Of a stretch of DNA of 64,000 nucleotides, positions 26,611 through 36,306 are shown one piece after another. Numbering within the stretch: position 1 is the first letter of the stretch; every line of letters begins with the position of its first letter. The notes beneath the pieces are model-generated. The model made no database searches and had not been told where the DNA came from. It saw only the letters and a list, made by a program, of their open reading frames with translations. Where the stretch lies: NCBI RefSeq assembly GCF_040549485.1, contig NZ_JBEPTK010000003.1, forward strand, positions 558,001-622,000, read 5' to 3'. A program made the position numbers and the translations under genes. This stretch comes from Constrictibacter sp. MBR-5 (GTDB lineage: Bacteria; Pseudomonadota; Alphaproteobacteria; JAJUGE01).

Positions 26611-27600
26611 TCAGCAGCCGAGCATCAGGCGGATGTTCTGAACCGCGGCACCCGACGCGCCCTTGCCCAGGTTGTCGAGGCGCGCGACGAGCAGCGCGTG
26701 CGGGTGTGCCGGGTGCGCATAGACCCGCAGTTCCAGCCGGTCCGTGTCGTTGAGCGCTTCCGGTTCCAGCCGCGTGGCGCTGCTGCCGCCGGCGTCGTTC
26801 AGCGGCAGGACGGAGACCAGTTCCGCACCCGCATAATGTGCCGCCAGCACCGCCTGCAGGTCGGCTCCCGACGGCGCGCCCGGCAGCGTGTCCAGGTGCA
26901 GCGGAACGGAGACCAGCATCCCCTGCCGGAAATTGCCGACCGACGGTACGAAGATCGGCCGGCGTGTCAGCTTCGCGAAGGCCTGCGTCTCCGGCACGTG
27001 CTTGTGCTCGAAGCTCAGGCCGTAGAGTTCGAAGGACGGTGCCTTGCCGCTCTCGAAGTCGGCGATCATCGCCTTGCCGCCGCCCGAATAGCCGCTCACC
27101 GCGTTGATCGTCACCGGATAGTCCGGCGGCAGCAGGCCGGCGTCGACCAGCGGCCGCAGCAGCGCGATGCCGCCGGTCGGATAGCATCCGGGATTGGCGA
27201 CCTTCGCCGCCGCCGCGATGGCCTCCGACTGGCCGGGGTCCAGTTCGGCGAAGCCGTAGACCCACCCGGCGGCCACCCGGTGCGCCGTCGAGGCGTCCAG
27301 CACCTTCGGCGCGTCGGCGCCCAGGCCGTCGACCAGCGCCACGGTCTCCTTCGCCGCGTCGTCCGGCAGGCACAGGACCACGAGGTCGACGTCGCGCAGC
27401 AGCGACCGTTTCGCCTCGACGTCCTTGCGCAGCGCCGGGTCAATGCTCCTGACCTCGACCGTGCCCAGGCCGGCGAGGCGCTCGCGGATGCCGAGGCCCG
27501 TCGTGCCGGCTTCGCCGTCGATGAAGACGGTGCGACGCGCGGTGGCCGCAGCACCGGACTGGTCCGCGGTCTTCTGGGCGTTCTCCGACAGGGCGGTCAT
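26611..27600 (-). CDS. argC: N-acetyl-gamma-glutamyl-phosphate reductase (short type)
   Basis: ArgC reduces N-acetylglutamyl phosphate to the semialdehyde in arginine biosynthesis. This is the short type 2 form, about 310 core residues, with a ~23-residue Ser/Ala-rich N-terminal extension (329 total from the ATG at 27600). The NADP motif is the compact '[18 protein letters not shown]'. The catalytic Cys139 lies in '[10 protein letters not shown]'; '[11 protein letters not shown]' and 'EHKHVPE' with the substrate-binding His are present. The start is placed at the ATG closest to the family N-terminus; an internal start nearer 'ARRTVFIDG' cannot be excluded. Confidence 0.92.
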   Translation of the reverse strand: MTALSENAQKTADQSGAAATARRTVFIDGEAGTTGLGIRERLAGLGTVEVRSIDPALRKDVEAKRSLLRDVDLVVLCLPDDAAKETVALVDGLGADAPKVLDASTAHRVAAGWVYGFAELDPGQSEAIAAAAKVANPGCYPTGGIALLRPLVDAGLLPPDYPVTINAVSGYSGGGKAMIADFESGKAPSFELYGLSFEHKHVPETQAFAKLTRRPIFVPSVGNFRQGMLVSVPLHLDTLPGAPSGADLQAVLAAHYAGAELVSVLPLNDAGGSSATRLEPEALNDTDRLELRVYAHPAHPHALLVARLDNLGKGASGAAVQNIRLMLGC

Positions 27601-27666
27601 GGGCAGTCCTCTGGATGGGCCTCGCCGATGGGGCGGAGTTTCAGGACGATCGGCGACGGATGACAA

Positions 27667-27695
27667 CAAAAAAGCCGCGCTGGGCAGCGCGGCTT
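27667..27695 (-). terminator. Rho-independent terminator on the minus strand downstream of the radC remnant
   Basis: A 10-bp inverted repeat (27672-27681 with 27686-27695, loop GGGC) is flanked on its left by a run of A. Read on the minus strand this is a GC-rich stem followed by six T. It lies between the radC remnant and argC and would end leftward transcription from radC. Confidence 0.75.
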
Positions 27696-27833
27696 GCGGC
27701 GGACGCACCGGCCGTGCGTCATCGCAATCGCGCGTGGCGATCGGTTCCGGTACGTCGGCGGCGTGCGGCGCGGCTGGTCATGCGGTGAAGATCGTCGGCG
27801 CGGCGCGCGCTGTCAACGTCCGCCGCGGCGGTC

Positions 27834-27999
27834 TCAGAGGATGCCCATGCCGCGCAGGCTCTTGTGGCCGGTCCGGCCGACGATGATGTGGTCGTGTACG
27901 GTGATGCCCAGCTTCTTCGCGGCGTCGGCGACCTCGCGCGTCATGTCGATGTCGGCGCGCGACGGCGTCGGGTCGCCGCTCGGATGGTTGTGAACCAAT
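27834..27999 (-). pseudogene. radC: radC remnant: only the C-terminal ~55 codons remain
   Basis: The minus strand encodes '[20 protein letters not shown]' and continues to '[12 protein letters not shown]', the highly conserved last part of RadC (JAB1/MPN-like domain, DUF2466). The HxH and downstream Asp of the metal site are here, but the catalytic Glu and the whole N-terminal helix-hairpin-helix half are missing. Homology stops abruptly at about 27999. Beyond it the frame continues for a few codons of unrelated, AT-richer sequence with an ATG at 28016. The break coincides with mobile-element-type sequence, so I read this as disruption by insertion or deletion. RadC's missing half is not in the window. 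Confidence 0.8.
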
Positions 28000-28103
28000 C
28001 TAGCAAAAGTGGCCATGTAACTGACCTTTAATGAGAATTTCTCGTAAGATCGAAGCGCTGGTGGCGGTGTTCGGGAGCGGTTTGAAATGCTTGATCGTGA
28101 TCA

Positions 28104-28334
28104 TCACCGCTCCTCTTGTTCCGTCATGTGCAGGCTTCGAGAGGCACGGCACATCACGAGATTCTTCTTATCCCATTCGTCGAGCTCTTGGACAGGGTAC
28201 AGAACCGCCTTGCCGATCTTCACAAATGGTGGGCCTACGCGCATAGCGCGCCAATTCCGAAGAGTGCCCACACTGATCTCTCCACGATATCGTTCCGTGA
28301 CTTCCTCCGCTGTCAGGTACTTTCGATTCTCCAT
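28104..28334 (-). CDS. AlpA/excisionase-like helix-turn-helix protein
   Basis: A small DNA-binding protein of 76 residues. 'KYLTAEEVTERYRGEISVGTLRNWRAMRVGPPFVKIGKAVLYPVQELDEW' has the MerR-type winged helix layout of AlpA and phage excisionases (Ala-Glu-x-Val helix, 'TLRNWR' recognition helix, 'Gly-Pro-Pro-Phe-x-Lys-Ile-Gly-Lys-x-Val-x-Tyr' wing). The ATG at 28334 has GGGAG eight bases upstream; the in-frame GTG at 28343 does not. Such genes sit at the ends of integrative elements and control excision or integrase expression. It lies between the broken radC and the tRNA fragment, and base composition is lower in GC than the neighbours. No integrase gene is seen near it. Confidence 0.78.
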   Translation of the reverse strand: MENRKYLTAEEVTERYRGEISVGTLRNWRAMRVGPPFVKIGKAVLYPVQELDEWDKKNLVMCRASRSLHMTEQEER

Positions 28335-28604
28335 CGTAGCCACTCCCGAGCACTTTAGGTCATTGCCCTAGCATGGCAATCCCGACGGATCATGGAAGAG
28401 ACTGGTAGGGGGAGTAGGGCAAAGACAGGGAAATGGCGGCAATTGGCGGGGTAGAGCATAGCTGCCATAGGCACTCTGCGCGCCGATCTTGGACCGGCGC
28501 TCGGCTAGCTGTTGCTTCCCCGCTCGCGGCGAACGATTCGGAGCCTGCAAGTTGGTGCATTTTGTCGACTGCATTTTGGTTGCCCCGGGAAAACGCGCCT
28601 CAAA

Positions 28605-28649
<45 letters not shown>

Positions 28650-29147
28650 CAGATTACGCTGTCAAGTCAGTGGCTTGGCGGCGTTTTTCGTGCCCTGCTC
28701 AGGTCTCCAAGAACGCGCGCCGGAATCATATCGGAATCATCCGGCGGGAAACTCTAGCGAAGTGCCGGCGGCGGAAAAACCAACGTAAAGCGCTCATGCA
28801 GGCGCACGGCCGGGCCTCAGCGCTCGATCGGCGCCGGCGAGCCGTAGCGCCCCGATGACGTAATTCGCGATCTCTCCGTCGGATGTTCGACGCTATGGCG
28901 TCGCGAGAATCTCGGTGGCGTGAAAGAATGGTCGCCGCTGTCCCAAGGACAGGTTGTCGGCGGTCTGGTGGCGAGCGTCGAGATAAGCGACCACTCGGTC
29001 CTCCGGCACTGTAAGAGGGCGTACCGCTCGGGCGTCTCTCTCATTCAGCACCAGTCGTTCATCGCGGGACGTAGCTCGTGGTGGAAGGCGCCCGAAGCGC
29101 CAGAATGCCGTGTCCGTCTGTCCGTCCTGCACTGATTGCGATTTCCG
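28650..29147. other. Gene-poor stretch after the tRNA fragment
   Basis: About 500 bases without a convincing gene. Several overlapping short frames are open on both strands, none with a recognisable motif, a good ribosome site or consistent codon bias. A near-repeat CGGAATCAT/CGGAATCAT occurs at about 28731-28750. The stretch probably holds degraded mobile-element sequence and the promoter of the lactate permease gene. Confidence 0.4.
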
Positions 29148-30776
29148 ATGCTGCTTGCCGCCCTGACACCGTTGCTTGCCGTCTTCGGGCTCCTGGTGAT
29201 CCTACGGCTGCCGGCGGCCACGGCCATGCCATTGAGCCTGGTGCTCACGGCCGCCGTGAGCATCATCGTGTGGAAAGTTCCGATCCGCCAGGTGATCGCG
29301 GCATCGATCGAGGGCGCAGTCATCGCGACATCGATCCTCTGGATCGTCTTCGGCGCCATCCTCCTCTTGAAGGTCCTGACCGAAAGCGGCGCGATGGCCG
29401 CGATCCGCAGCGGGTTCATGAGCATCACGCCGGATCCGCGTGCGCAGGTCATTCTGATTGCCTGGCTGTTCGGCGCCTTTCTCGAGGGTGCGGCCGGCTT
29501 CGGGACGCCGGCGGCGATCACCGCGCCTCTGTTGGTGGCGCTGGGCTTCACGCCGATGGCGGCCGTCGTCCTCGCCCTGATCGCGGACAGCAGCCCGGTG
29601 TCCTTCGGCGCCATCGGCACGCCGGTCGTGGTCGGTCTCGCCCAGGGCCTGCAGGAGGGTAGCGACCTCGCACCGGCCGTCGTTGCTGCACTCGGCGACG
29701 TGCCCGCGGCCGACTTCCTTCAGGGCGTCGCCATGCAAGCGGTCATGATCGACCTGTTTGTTGGAACGACGATACCGTTGATCATGGTCGTCGTGCTCAC
29801 CCGCTTCTTCGACCCCGGGCGGAACTGGCGGGACGGCTTGCGGGCGTGGCGCTTCGCTCTGTTCGCCGGCCTCGCCTTCACCGGTCCGGCCCTCGCTGTC
29901 GCGGTTCTGCTCGGGCCCGAATTCCCCTCGCTGATCGGCGCCCTCGTCGGTTTGGCGCTGGTGACCCCGGTGGCGCGCAAGGGATGGCTGCTGCCCCGGG
30001 ACGGCCTATCGCAGGGCAAGGGCGGACGGGTGAGCGGCCCGCCGGTCCCTGCGGCAATGCCGCTTTCCCGCGCCTGGACGCCCTATCTGCTGCTGGCGGC
30101 GCTGCTGGTGGCGACGCGCCTGGACGTCCTGCCGTTGAAGGGATGGCTGCAGGCGGTCACGATATCCGCCACGGGCATCCTGGGAACCGACATCGGCGTC
30201 TCGGTCGCACCGCTCTATCTTCCCGGGGCCGGCTTCGTCGCCGTCGCCTTGGCCGCGATCGTGTTCTTCCGGATGGGCTCCTGGCAAGCGGGCATCGCCC
30301 TGCGCGACGCCGGCCGCGTCCTCATCGGCAGCGCCTTGGCGCTGGGCGCGGCCGTGCCCATGGTGCGCGTCTTCATCCAGTCGGGGGTGAACGACGCGGG
30401 CCTTGCCAGCATGCCGATGGAGCTCGCGATCGTCGCCGCCGATTCCGTCGGCGGCGCCTGGCCGCTGGTGGCCCCCCTGGTCGGCGCCATGGGCGCCTTT
30501 CTGTCGGGCAGCGCCACCTTCAGCAACATGATGTTCGCGTTGCTCCAGTTCAGCGCCGCCGACAGGGCGGGACTGTCGGAGACGACAGTGCTGGCCGCAC
30601 AAATGCTCGGGGCGAACGCGGGCAACATGGTGTCGGTGGTCAATGTCGTCGCCGCGGCCGCCGTCGTCGGCTTGCTCCGCCAGGAGGGCGCCATCATCCG
30701 TTTCACGCTCCTGCCGATGCTCTATTACACCACCGCGGCCGGGCTGCTGGCGCTTGCATTCGTGGCGGCCTCGTAA
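29148..30776 (+). CDS. lctP: L-lactate permease family transporter
   Basis: LctP/LldP-family permease of 542 residues with about 13 hydrophobic segments. Family motifs include '[24 protein letters not shown]', '[17 protein letters not shown]', '[18 protein letters not shown]' and '[20 protein letters not shown]'. It imports lactate or glycolate with protons. The ATG at 29148 is preferred over a TTG at 29136; the ribosome site is weak either way. The antiporter gene starts three bases after the stop, so the two form an operon. A D-2-hydroxyacid dehydrogenase and PEP synthase further along suggest lactate is a relevant metabolite of this region. Confidence 0.92.
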   Translation: MLLAALTPLLAVFGLLVILRLPAATAMPLSLVLTAAVSIIVWKVPIRQVIAASIEGAVIATSILWIVFGAILLLKVLTESGAMAAIRSGFMSITPDPRAQVILIAWLFGAFLEGAAGFGTPAAITAPLLVALGFTPMAAVVLALIADSSPVSFGAIGTPVVVGLAQGLQEGSDLAPAVVAALGDVPAADFLQGVAMQAVMIDLFVGTTIPLIMVVVLTRFFDPGRNWRDGLRAWRFALFAGLAFTGPALAVAVLLGPEFPSLIGALVGLALVTPVARKGWLLPRDGLSQGKGGRVSGPPVPAAMPLSRAWTPYLLLAALLVATRLDVLPLKGWLQAVTISATGILGTDIGVSVAPLYLPGAGFVAVALAAIVFFRMGSWQAGIALRDAGRVLIGSALALGAAVPMVRVFIQSGVNDAGLASMPMELAIVAADSVGGAWPLVAPLVGAMGAFLSGSATFSNMMFALLQFSAADRAGLSETTVLAAQMLGANAGNMVSVVNVVAAAAVVGLLRQEGAIIRFTLLPMLYYTTAAGLLALAFVAAS

Positions 30777-30779
30777 GCC

Positions 30780-31985
30780 ATGGAGCATGCTCTTCATCTC
30801 TTGCTTCTGCTGGTCGTCACGCGGCTGTTCGGCGAACTGTCCGAACGGCTGGGCCAGCCTGCCTCGATGGGCGAGATCGTCGCCGGCGTGGCGATCGCGC
30901 TCGTCGCTGCCGCATCGCTGCCGATCCCCCTTCTCGCGAGCCTGGCAGAAAGCCCGTTCCTCGAGGTCGCCGCCGAGTTCGGCATCTTCTTCCTGCTGCT
31001 GCTTGCCGGCATCGAGATGCGCCCGCGGGAGATCGCCGAGCATTCGGGCGGTTCCCTCGCGGTCGCTCTCGGCGGCGTGCTCTTTCCGCTCGGCGCCGGG
31101 TTCGCACTGGCCTGGTCTGTTCTGCCTGAGACGCCGCTGAAGTTCGCGCAGGCGCTTCTGGTCGGTGTGGCGCTATCGATCTCGGCGGTCCCCGTGGCAG
31201 TGAGCATCTTCAGGGAGCTTGGATACCTCCACACCCGCGTCGGTCGGACAGTGGTGTCGGCGGCGATCTTCGACGACGTGATCGGGCTGATGCTGCTCGC
31301 CGTGGTGACCGGGGTGATCGAGACGGGCGCCAGTCCGGATCTGGCCGCAATGTTGGCGCTGCTCGGGAGGGCCGGCCTGTTTTTCCTGATTGCCATAGCG
31401 GTGGGCCTGTTCCTCTATCCACGCCTTTCGCGGGCGGTCTCCCGCATGCGCATCCCGGCGCCGCACTTCAGCACGCTCATGGCGCTGGCGCTTGGTTTCG
31501 CCGTGTTGGCGGAGGCCCTGGGCATGGACTTCATCCTGGGCCCGTTCATGGCCGGTCTGTTCTTTGATCCGGAGACCGTCGGGGCCAAAATCTACGACGG
31601 CATCAAGCGAAGCGTCGGAGATTTTACGGACGGATTGCTGGCGCCGCTCTTCTTCGCCTCGATCGGCGTTCGGGTCGAACTCGGCGCCGTAACCGCAGTT
31701 CCGGGTTTCCTGCTCGCGCTCGTAGGCGTGGCATTTCTGGGCAAGTTGCTTGGCGCAGGACTGCCGGCACGGCTCGCTGGACTGTCGTCGCGAGAGTCGC
31801 TCGCGGTCGGCGTCGGCATGAGCGGGCGCGGCGCGGTCGAGCTGATCATTGCCAGCATCGCACTCGAAGCCGGCTTGTTCGATCAGCCCGATCCCATCGT
31901 CGCCAACCTCTTCTCCGCTCTCGTGATCATGGCCGTGGTGACGACGCTGATTATGCCTTTCGGTTTGCGACGCGTCCTGCGGTGA
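30780..31985 (+). CDS. CPA2 family cation/proton antiporter (KefB-like membrane part)
   Basis: Membrane antiporter of 401 residues with about twelve hydrophobic segments. 'RLGQPASMGEIVAGVAIAL' after helix 1, 'GIFFLLLLAGIEM', 'SISAVPVAVSIFRELGYL' and the core 'SAAIFDDVIGLMLLAVV' with the Asp-Asp pair of CPA2 exchangers are present. It lacks the C-terminal TrkA-N domain of true KefB/KefC, so it is the minimal K+(or Na+)/H+ exchanger form. It lies three bases after the lactate permease, suggesting proton balance linked to lactate uptake or acid stress. Confidence 0.87.
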   Translation: MEHALHLLLLLVVTRLFGELSERLGQPASMGEIVAGVAIALVAAASLPIPLLASLAESPFLEVAAEFGIFFLLLLAGIEMRPREIAEHSGGSLAVALGGVLFPLGAGFALAWSVLPETPLKFAQALLVGVALSISAVPVAVSIFRELGYLHTRVGRTVVSAAIFDDVIGLMLLAVVTGVIETGASPDLAAMLALLGRAGLFFLIAIAVGLFLYPRLSRAVSRMRIPAPHFSTLMALALGFAVLAEALGMDFILGPFMAGLFFDPETVGAKIYDGIKRSVGDFTDGLLAPLFFASIGVRVELGAVTAVPGFLLALVGVAFLGKLLGAGLPARLAGLSSRESLAVGVGMSGRGAVELIIASIALEAGLFDQPDPIVANLFSALVIMAVVTTLIMPFGLRRVLR

Positions 31986-32200
31986 TCGACCTTGCGGTTG
32001 CAAGGGCGCCGCGTTGGTGCTCGATCTCCGGAACGAAGGTCTCAGCGTTTTCACTGTGTAATGTGCAGGCGGCGGAGCCGTCTGTGAGCGTGTGGCCGCT
32101 CGCTCGAAACGCCGGACTGCAGCAAGGCGAAAGGAACGTGATCCAGATCGGCGGCGGCAGCGCGAGGCAGGCCGAACACGGAACGGACGAAGGAAGACCG

Positions 32201-33778
32201 ATGAGCCATGCCGATCGCCAGGAGCGCACCATCGACGCCGTTATCTTCGACCTGGACGGCGTGGTGACGCGGACGGCGCGTCTGCATGCTGCGGCCTGGA
32301 AGCGGCTGTTCGACGATTATCTTGCGCAGCGGGCAGCGCAGCGTGGCGAGCTGTTCCAGCCCTTCGACGCGGATGAGGACTATCGGCGCTTCGTCGACGG
32401 CAAGCCGCGCTACGAGGGGGTGCGGAGCTTTCTCGAATCCCGCGGCATCGCGCTGCCCTACGGCGATCCGGGCGATCCGCCGGATCGCGAGTCGGTCTGC
32501 GGGCTTGGCAATGCCAAGAACGCGCTGTTCCAGCAGTTGCTGGCAAGCAGCGGCGTCGAGGTGTTCGAGAGCTCGGTCACCTTCATCCGCGCCCTGACGG
32601 AGAGCGGCATAAAGGTGGGGCTCGTCTCCTCCAGCAAGAATACCGCGGCGGTGCTCGCCTCGGCGGGACTTGGGAACCTGTTCGAGGTCCGGGTGGACGG
32701 GGTGGAGGCGGCGCGCCTTGGCCTTGAAGGCAAGCCGCACCCGGACACGTTTCTGGAGGCGGCTCGGCGCCTGGGCATCGAGCCGGCGCGGGCGGCGGTG
32801 GTGGAGGACGCGATCGCCGGCGTCGCGGCCGGACGGGCGGGCGGGTTCGGGCTGGTGATCGGCGTCGTCCGGTCGGGCGACGGCACCGGGCTGCGAGCCG
32901 GCGGCGCCGACCTCGTGGTCAGGGATCTGACGGAACTCGGCGACGGGACGGCCCTGCGGGCAAGGCCCCGCCTGGATGCCGCCGCCCTCCCGAACGCGCT
33001 GGTCCGCGCCGCCGAGTTTCGGGCGCGTCTTACCCGCAAGCGGCCGGCTGTCTTTCTCGACTATGACGGCACGCTGACGCCGATCGTAGATCGGCCCGAG
33101 CTCGCCGTGCTCTCGGAAAACATGCGCGCCGTCGTCCAGGATCTCGCCGAGCGCTGCCCCGTCGCCATCGTCAGCGGCCGCGACCGTGCCGATGTCGAAC
33201 GGCTGGTCGCGCTCGACGGTCTCGTCTATGCCGGCAGCCACGGCTTCGACATCGCGGGCCCCGGCGGCCTGCGCAAGGAGCACGAGCGCGCCGCCGCGTT
33301 TCTGCCGGCGCTCGACCGGGCCGAAGAGCGGCTGCGGCGGGAGGTCGCCGGTATCGATGGCGCGCTGGTCGAGCGCAAGAAGTTCGCCATCGCCGTCCAT
33401 TACAGGCTGGTGGCCGACGATCAGGTCGCACGCGTCGAGAGTGCCGTGGCGGCGATCGCCGCCGAGATCACCGACCTCCGCCGCACCGCCGCCAAGAAGG
33501 TGTTCGCCCTGCGGCCGCGCGTTGACTGGGACAAGGGCCGGGCCGTGCTCTGGCTGCTGGCGGCGCTGGGGTTCGACCGGGAAGATGTCCTGCCCCTTTA
33601 TCTCGGCGATGACGACACCGACGAGGACGCGTTCGCGGCACTGAAGGGCCGCGGTCTCGGCATCCTGGTGACTGAGGCGGAGCATCCCACCGCGGCCGAC
33701 TACGTGCTGGCGAATACGGAGGAGGTCGGCCGGTTCCTGGGCGAACTCGTCGCCATTCTGGGAGACCCCACGCGATGA
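32201..33778 (+). CDS. Fused beta-phosphoglucomutase and trehalose-6-phosphate phosphatase
   Basis: Two HAD enzymes in 525 residues. Residues ~12-255 are a beta-phosphoglucomutase: nucleophile Asp17 and acid/base Asp19 in 'IFDLDGVVT', then 'KPHPDTFLEAARRLGIEPARAAVVEDA'. It interconverts beta-glucose 1-phosphate and glucose 6-phosphate. Residues ~280-520 are an OtsB-like trehalose phosphatase: Asp287 and Asp289 in 'FLDYDGTLTPI', 'VSGRDRADVERLV', and 'YLGDDDTDEDAFAAL'. Both sets of catalytic Asp are present. The ATG at 32201 has AAGGAAG upstream. It overlaps the GH65 phosphorylase start by four bases. No OtsA synthase gene is in the window. Confidence 0.9.
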   Translation: MSHADRQERTIDAVIFDLDGVVTRTARLHAAAWKRLFDDYLAQRAAQRGELFQPFDADEDYRRFVDGKPRYEGVRSFLESRGIALPYGDPGDPPDRESVCGLGNAKNALFQQLLASSGVEVFESSVTFIRALTESGIKVGLVSSSKNTAAVLASAGLGNLFEVRVDGVEAARLGLEGKPHPDTFLEAARRLGIEPARAAVVEDAIAGVAAGRAGGFGLVIGVVRSGDGTGLRAGGADLVVRDLTELGDGTALRARPRLDAAALPNALVRAAEFRARLTRKRPAVFLDYDGTLTPIVDRPELAVLSENMRAVVQDLAERCPVAIVSGRDRADVERLVALDGLVYAGSHGFDIAGPGGLRKEHERAAAFLPALDRAEERLRREVAGIDGALVERKKFAIAVHYRLVADDQVARVESAVAAIAAEITDLRRTAAKKVFALRPRVDWDKGRAVLWLLAALGFDREDVLPLYLGDDDTDEDAFAALKGRGLGILVTEAEHPTAADYVLANTEEVGRFLGELVAILGDPTR

Positions 33779-36231
33779 CGGACTGGACGCTTTCCTATGA
33801 GGGGTTCGAGCCGGCCCAAGAGGGGCTGCGCGAGGCGCTGTGCACGCTCGGCAACGGCTATTTCGCCGCCCGCGGCGCCGCCGAGGAAGCCGAGGCCGAC
33901 GATACGCATTATCCCGGGACCTACCTCGCCGGCGGCTATAATCGCCTCGCCACCGAGGTCGCCGGGAGGGTTATCGAGAACGAGGACCTCGTCAACCTGC
34001 CGAACTGGCTGCCGCTCACCTTCCGGCCGGAGGGCGGCGACTGGCTCAACCTGTTGGCGGTCGAGGTCCTGTCCTACCGCCAGGAGCTGGACCTGAAGCA
34101 GGGGGTACTGAAGCGCGCGATGCGCCTGCGCGACCGGACGGGGCGGGAGACGACGCTGGAGAGCCGGCGCCTCGTGCATATGGGCGCGCCGCATCTGGCG
34201 GCCATCGAATGGACGCTCACGCCCGAGAACTGGTCGGGGCGGGTCGAGGTCCTCTCCGCCCTGGACGGACGGGTGATCAACGCCGGGGTGCCGCGCTACC
34301 GCCAGCTCAACGGCAAGCACCTCGTCCCCCTGGCTTCGCGAGAGATCGGCGAGGACGGCGTCCTCCTTCTCGCCGAGACGAGCCAGTCGCATATCCGTAT
34401 CGCCGAGGCCGCCCGCACCCAGGTGTTCCAGGACGGCGAGGGGCTAGCGGTAGAACGCCGTTTCGTCACGGAGGAGGGCTATGTCGCCCATGCCCTCTCT
34501 TTCCCGGTTGCCGAAGGCACTCCGGTCACGATCGAGAAGGTCGTCGCGCTGCACACCTCCACCGACCGGGCGATCTCCAGCCCGGCGTTGGCGGCAGAGG
34601 AGACGCTGCGCGAGGCGGGACGCTTCGGGACGCTCCTGGAGGATCACGCGCGCGCCTGGTCGCATCTGTGGCGGCGCTGCGACCTCACCCTGGAGGGCCG
34701 GCATCGGACGCAGATGATCCTGCGACTGCACGTCTTCCACCTGCTCCAGACCGTCTCGCCGCACAGCGTCGACCTCGATGTCGGCGTGCCGGCGCGCGGC
34801 CTGCACGGCGAGGCCTATCGCGGGCACATCTTCTGGGACGAGCTGTTCATTTTCCCGTTCCTCAACCTGCGCATCCCCGAGATCACCCGCGCGCTTCTGC
34901 GCTACCGCCACCGGAGGCTGCCGGCGGCGCGGCGGCTGGCGCGGGAGGCCGGCTACTGCGGCGCGATGTATCCCTGGCAGAGCGGCAGCGACGGGCGCGA
35001 GGAGACGCAAGTGCTCCACCTCAACCCGAAATCCGGCCGCTGGCTGCCCGACAACACGCACCTGCAGCGGCACGTCAATGCCGCCATCGCCTACAATGTC
35101 TGGCGCCATTACGAGGCGACGGGCGATGCCGAGTTCCTGTCGGTCTACGGCGCCGAGATGCTGGTCGAGATCGCCCGCTTCTGGGCCAGTATCGCCAGCT
35201 TCAACGCTGAGCGCGGCCGCTACGAGATCCGCGGCGTGATGGGACCGGACGAGTTCCATGACCGCTACCCCTGGGCAGAGAAGCCCGGCCTCGACAACAA
35301 CGCCTACACCAACGTGATGGCGGTCTGGGTGCTGCTCCGCGCGCTCGATGCGCGCATGCTTCTCGACTCGGAGCGGCGGGTCGAACTCGACGAGAGGCTC
35401 GGACTTGGCGCCGATGAGGTCGCCGGCTGGGACGAGATCAGCCGCAAGATGTTCGTGCCGTTCCATGACGGCGTCATCAGTCAGTTCGAGGGCTATGAGC
35501 GGCTCGAGGAGTTCGACTGGGAGGACTATCGCGCAAAGTACGGCGACATCCATCGGCTCGACCGGCTGCTCGAGGCCGAGGGCGACACGGTCAACCGCTA
35601 CAAGGCCTCCAAACAGGCCGACGCCCTGATGCTGTTCTACCTGTTTTCGGCCGAAGAACTGGGCGACCTGTTCGCCCGGCTCGGATACCCGTTCGAGGGA
35701 GAGCTGATCCCGCGCACGGTCGACTACTACCTGCGACGAACCTCGAACGGATCGACGCTGAGCGGCATCGTCCATTCCTGGGTGCTGGCGCGATCCGACC
35801 GCGCCCGGTCGTGGACGCAGCTGAAGGCGGCGTTGGAGAGCGATATCGCCGACGTGCAGGGTGGGACGACGCCAGAAGGCATCCATCTCGGCGCCATGGC
35901 CGGCACCGTCGACCTCGTCCAGCGCGGCCAGACCGGACTCGAGATCCGCGACGATATGCTCCGCCTCAATCCCTGCCTGCCGGAGGAACTGCGCGGCTTG
36001 CGCTTTCGTATCCGCCATCGCGGCCACTGGCTCGACATCGACATCGGCTGCGAGCGTCTGACCATCTCAGCCCCGGACGGTTGGGACGGGCCGGACCGCA
36101 TCGTCATCCGCGACGAGTCCTATGGCTTTCATGCAGGCGAGCGCCTGGAAGTCCCCTGCCACCTCGAAGACGGCGGTTGGCGACCGGCCCCGCGCGCCGG
36201 CGACAAGAACGGAGGGGCCGAAGGCGGTTGA
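33775..36231 (+). CDS. GH65 disaccharide phosphorylase (maltose/trehalose/kojibiose type)
   Basis: Glycoside hydrolase family 65 phosphorylase of 818 residues. It has the N-terminal beta-sandwich ('LCTLGNGYFAARGAAEE'), the (alpha/alpha)6 barrel with 'HIFWDELFIFPFLNLRIPEITRALLRYR', the general acid Glu493 in 'GVMGPDEFHD', and the phosphate-site 'KQADALMLFYLF'. Family members split alpha-glucosides with phosphate to give beta-glucose 1-phosphate, exactly the substrate of the mutase fused in the preceding gene. The specific disaccharide cannot be read by eye. ATGA overlap with the preceding gene gives tight coupling. Confidence 0.92.
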   Translation: MTDWTLSYEGFEPAQEGLREALCTLGNGYFAARGAAEEAEADDTHYPGTYLAGGYNRLATEVAGRVIENEDLVNLPNWLPLTFRPEGGDWLNLLAVEVLSYRQELDLKQGVLKRAMRLRDRTGRETTLESRRLVHMGAPHLAAIEWTLTPENWSGRVEVLSALDGRVINAGVPRYRQLNGKHLVPLASREIGEDGVLLLAETSQSHIRIAEAARTQVFQDGEGLAVERRFVTEEGYVAHALSFPVAEGTPVTIEKVVALHTSTDRAISSPALAAEETLREAGRFGTLLEDHARAWSHLWRRCDLTLEGRHRTQMILRLHVFHLLQTVSPHSVDLDVGVPARGLHGEAYRGHIFWDELFIFPFLNLRIPEITRALLRYRHRRLPAARRLAREAGYCGAMYPWQSGSDGREETQVLHLNPKSGRWLPDNTHLQRHVNAAIAYNVWRHYEATGDAEFLSVYGAEMLVEIARFWASIASFNAERGRYEIRGVMGPDEFHDRYPWAEKPGLDNNAYTNVMAVWVLLRALDARMLLDSERRVELDERLGLGADEVAGWDEISRKMFVPFHDGVISQFEGYERLEEFDWEDYRAKYGDIHRLDRLLEAEGDTVNRYKASKQADALMLFYLFSAEELGDLFARLGYPFEGELIPRTVDYYLRRTSNGSTLSGIVHSWVLARSDRARSWTQLKAALESDIADVQGGTTPEGIHLGAMAGTVDLVQRGQTGLEIRDDMLRLNPCLPEELRGLRFRIRHRGHWLDIDIGCERLTISAPDGWDGPDRIVIRDESYGFHAGERLEVPCHLEDGGWRPAPRAGDKNGGAEGG

Positions 36232-36306
36232 TGTTCCAGTCCGTCCAGTGCGGCGCTGATCACGTTATCGCAAATCATGCATCATCACGAACCAAGAGGT
36301 GTTTCA

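Noticed and set aside
28893-29132. Small minus-strand gene upstream of the lactate permease
   Set aside because: 79 codons overlapping another equally open frame, no motif and no ribosome site; I cannot support it.
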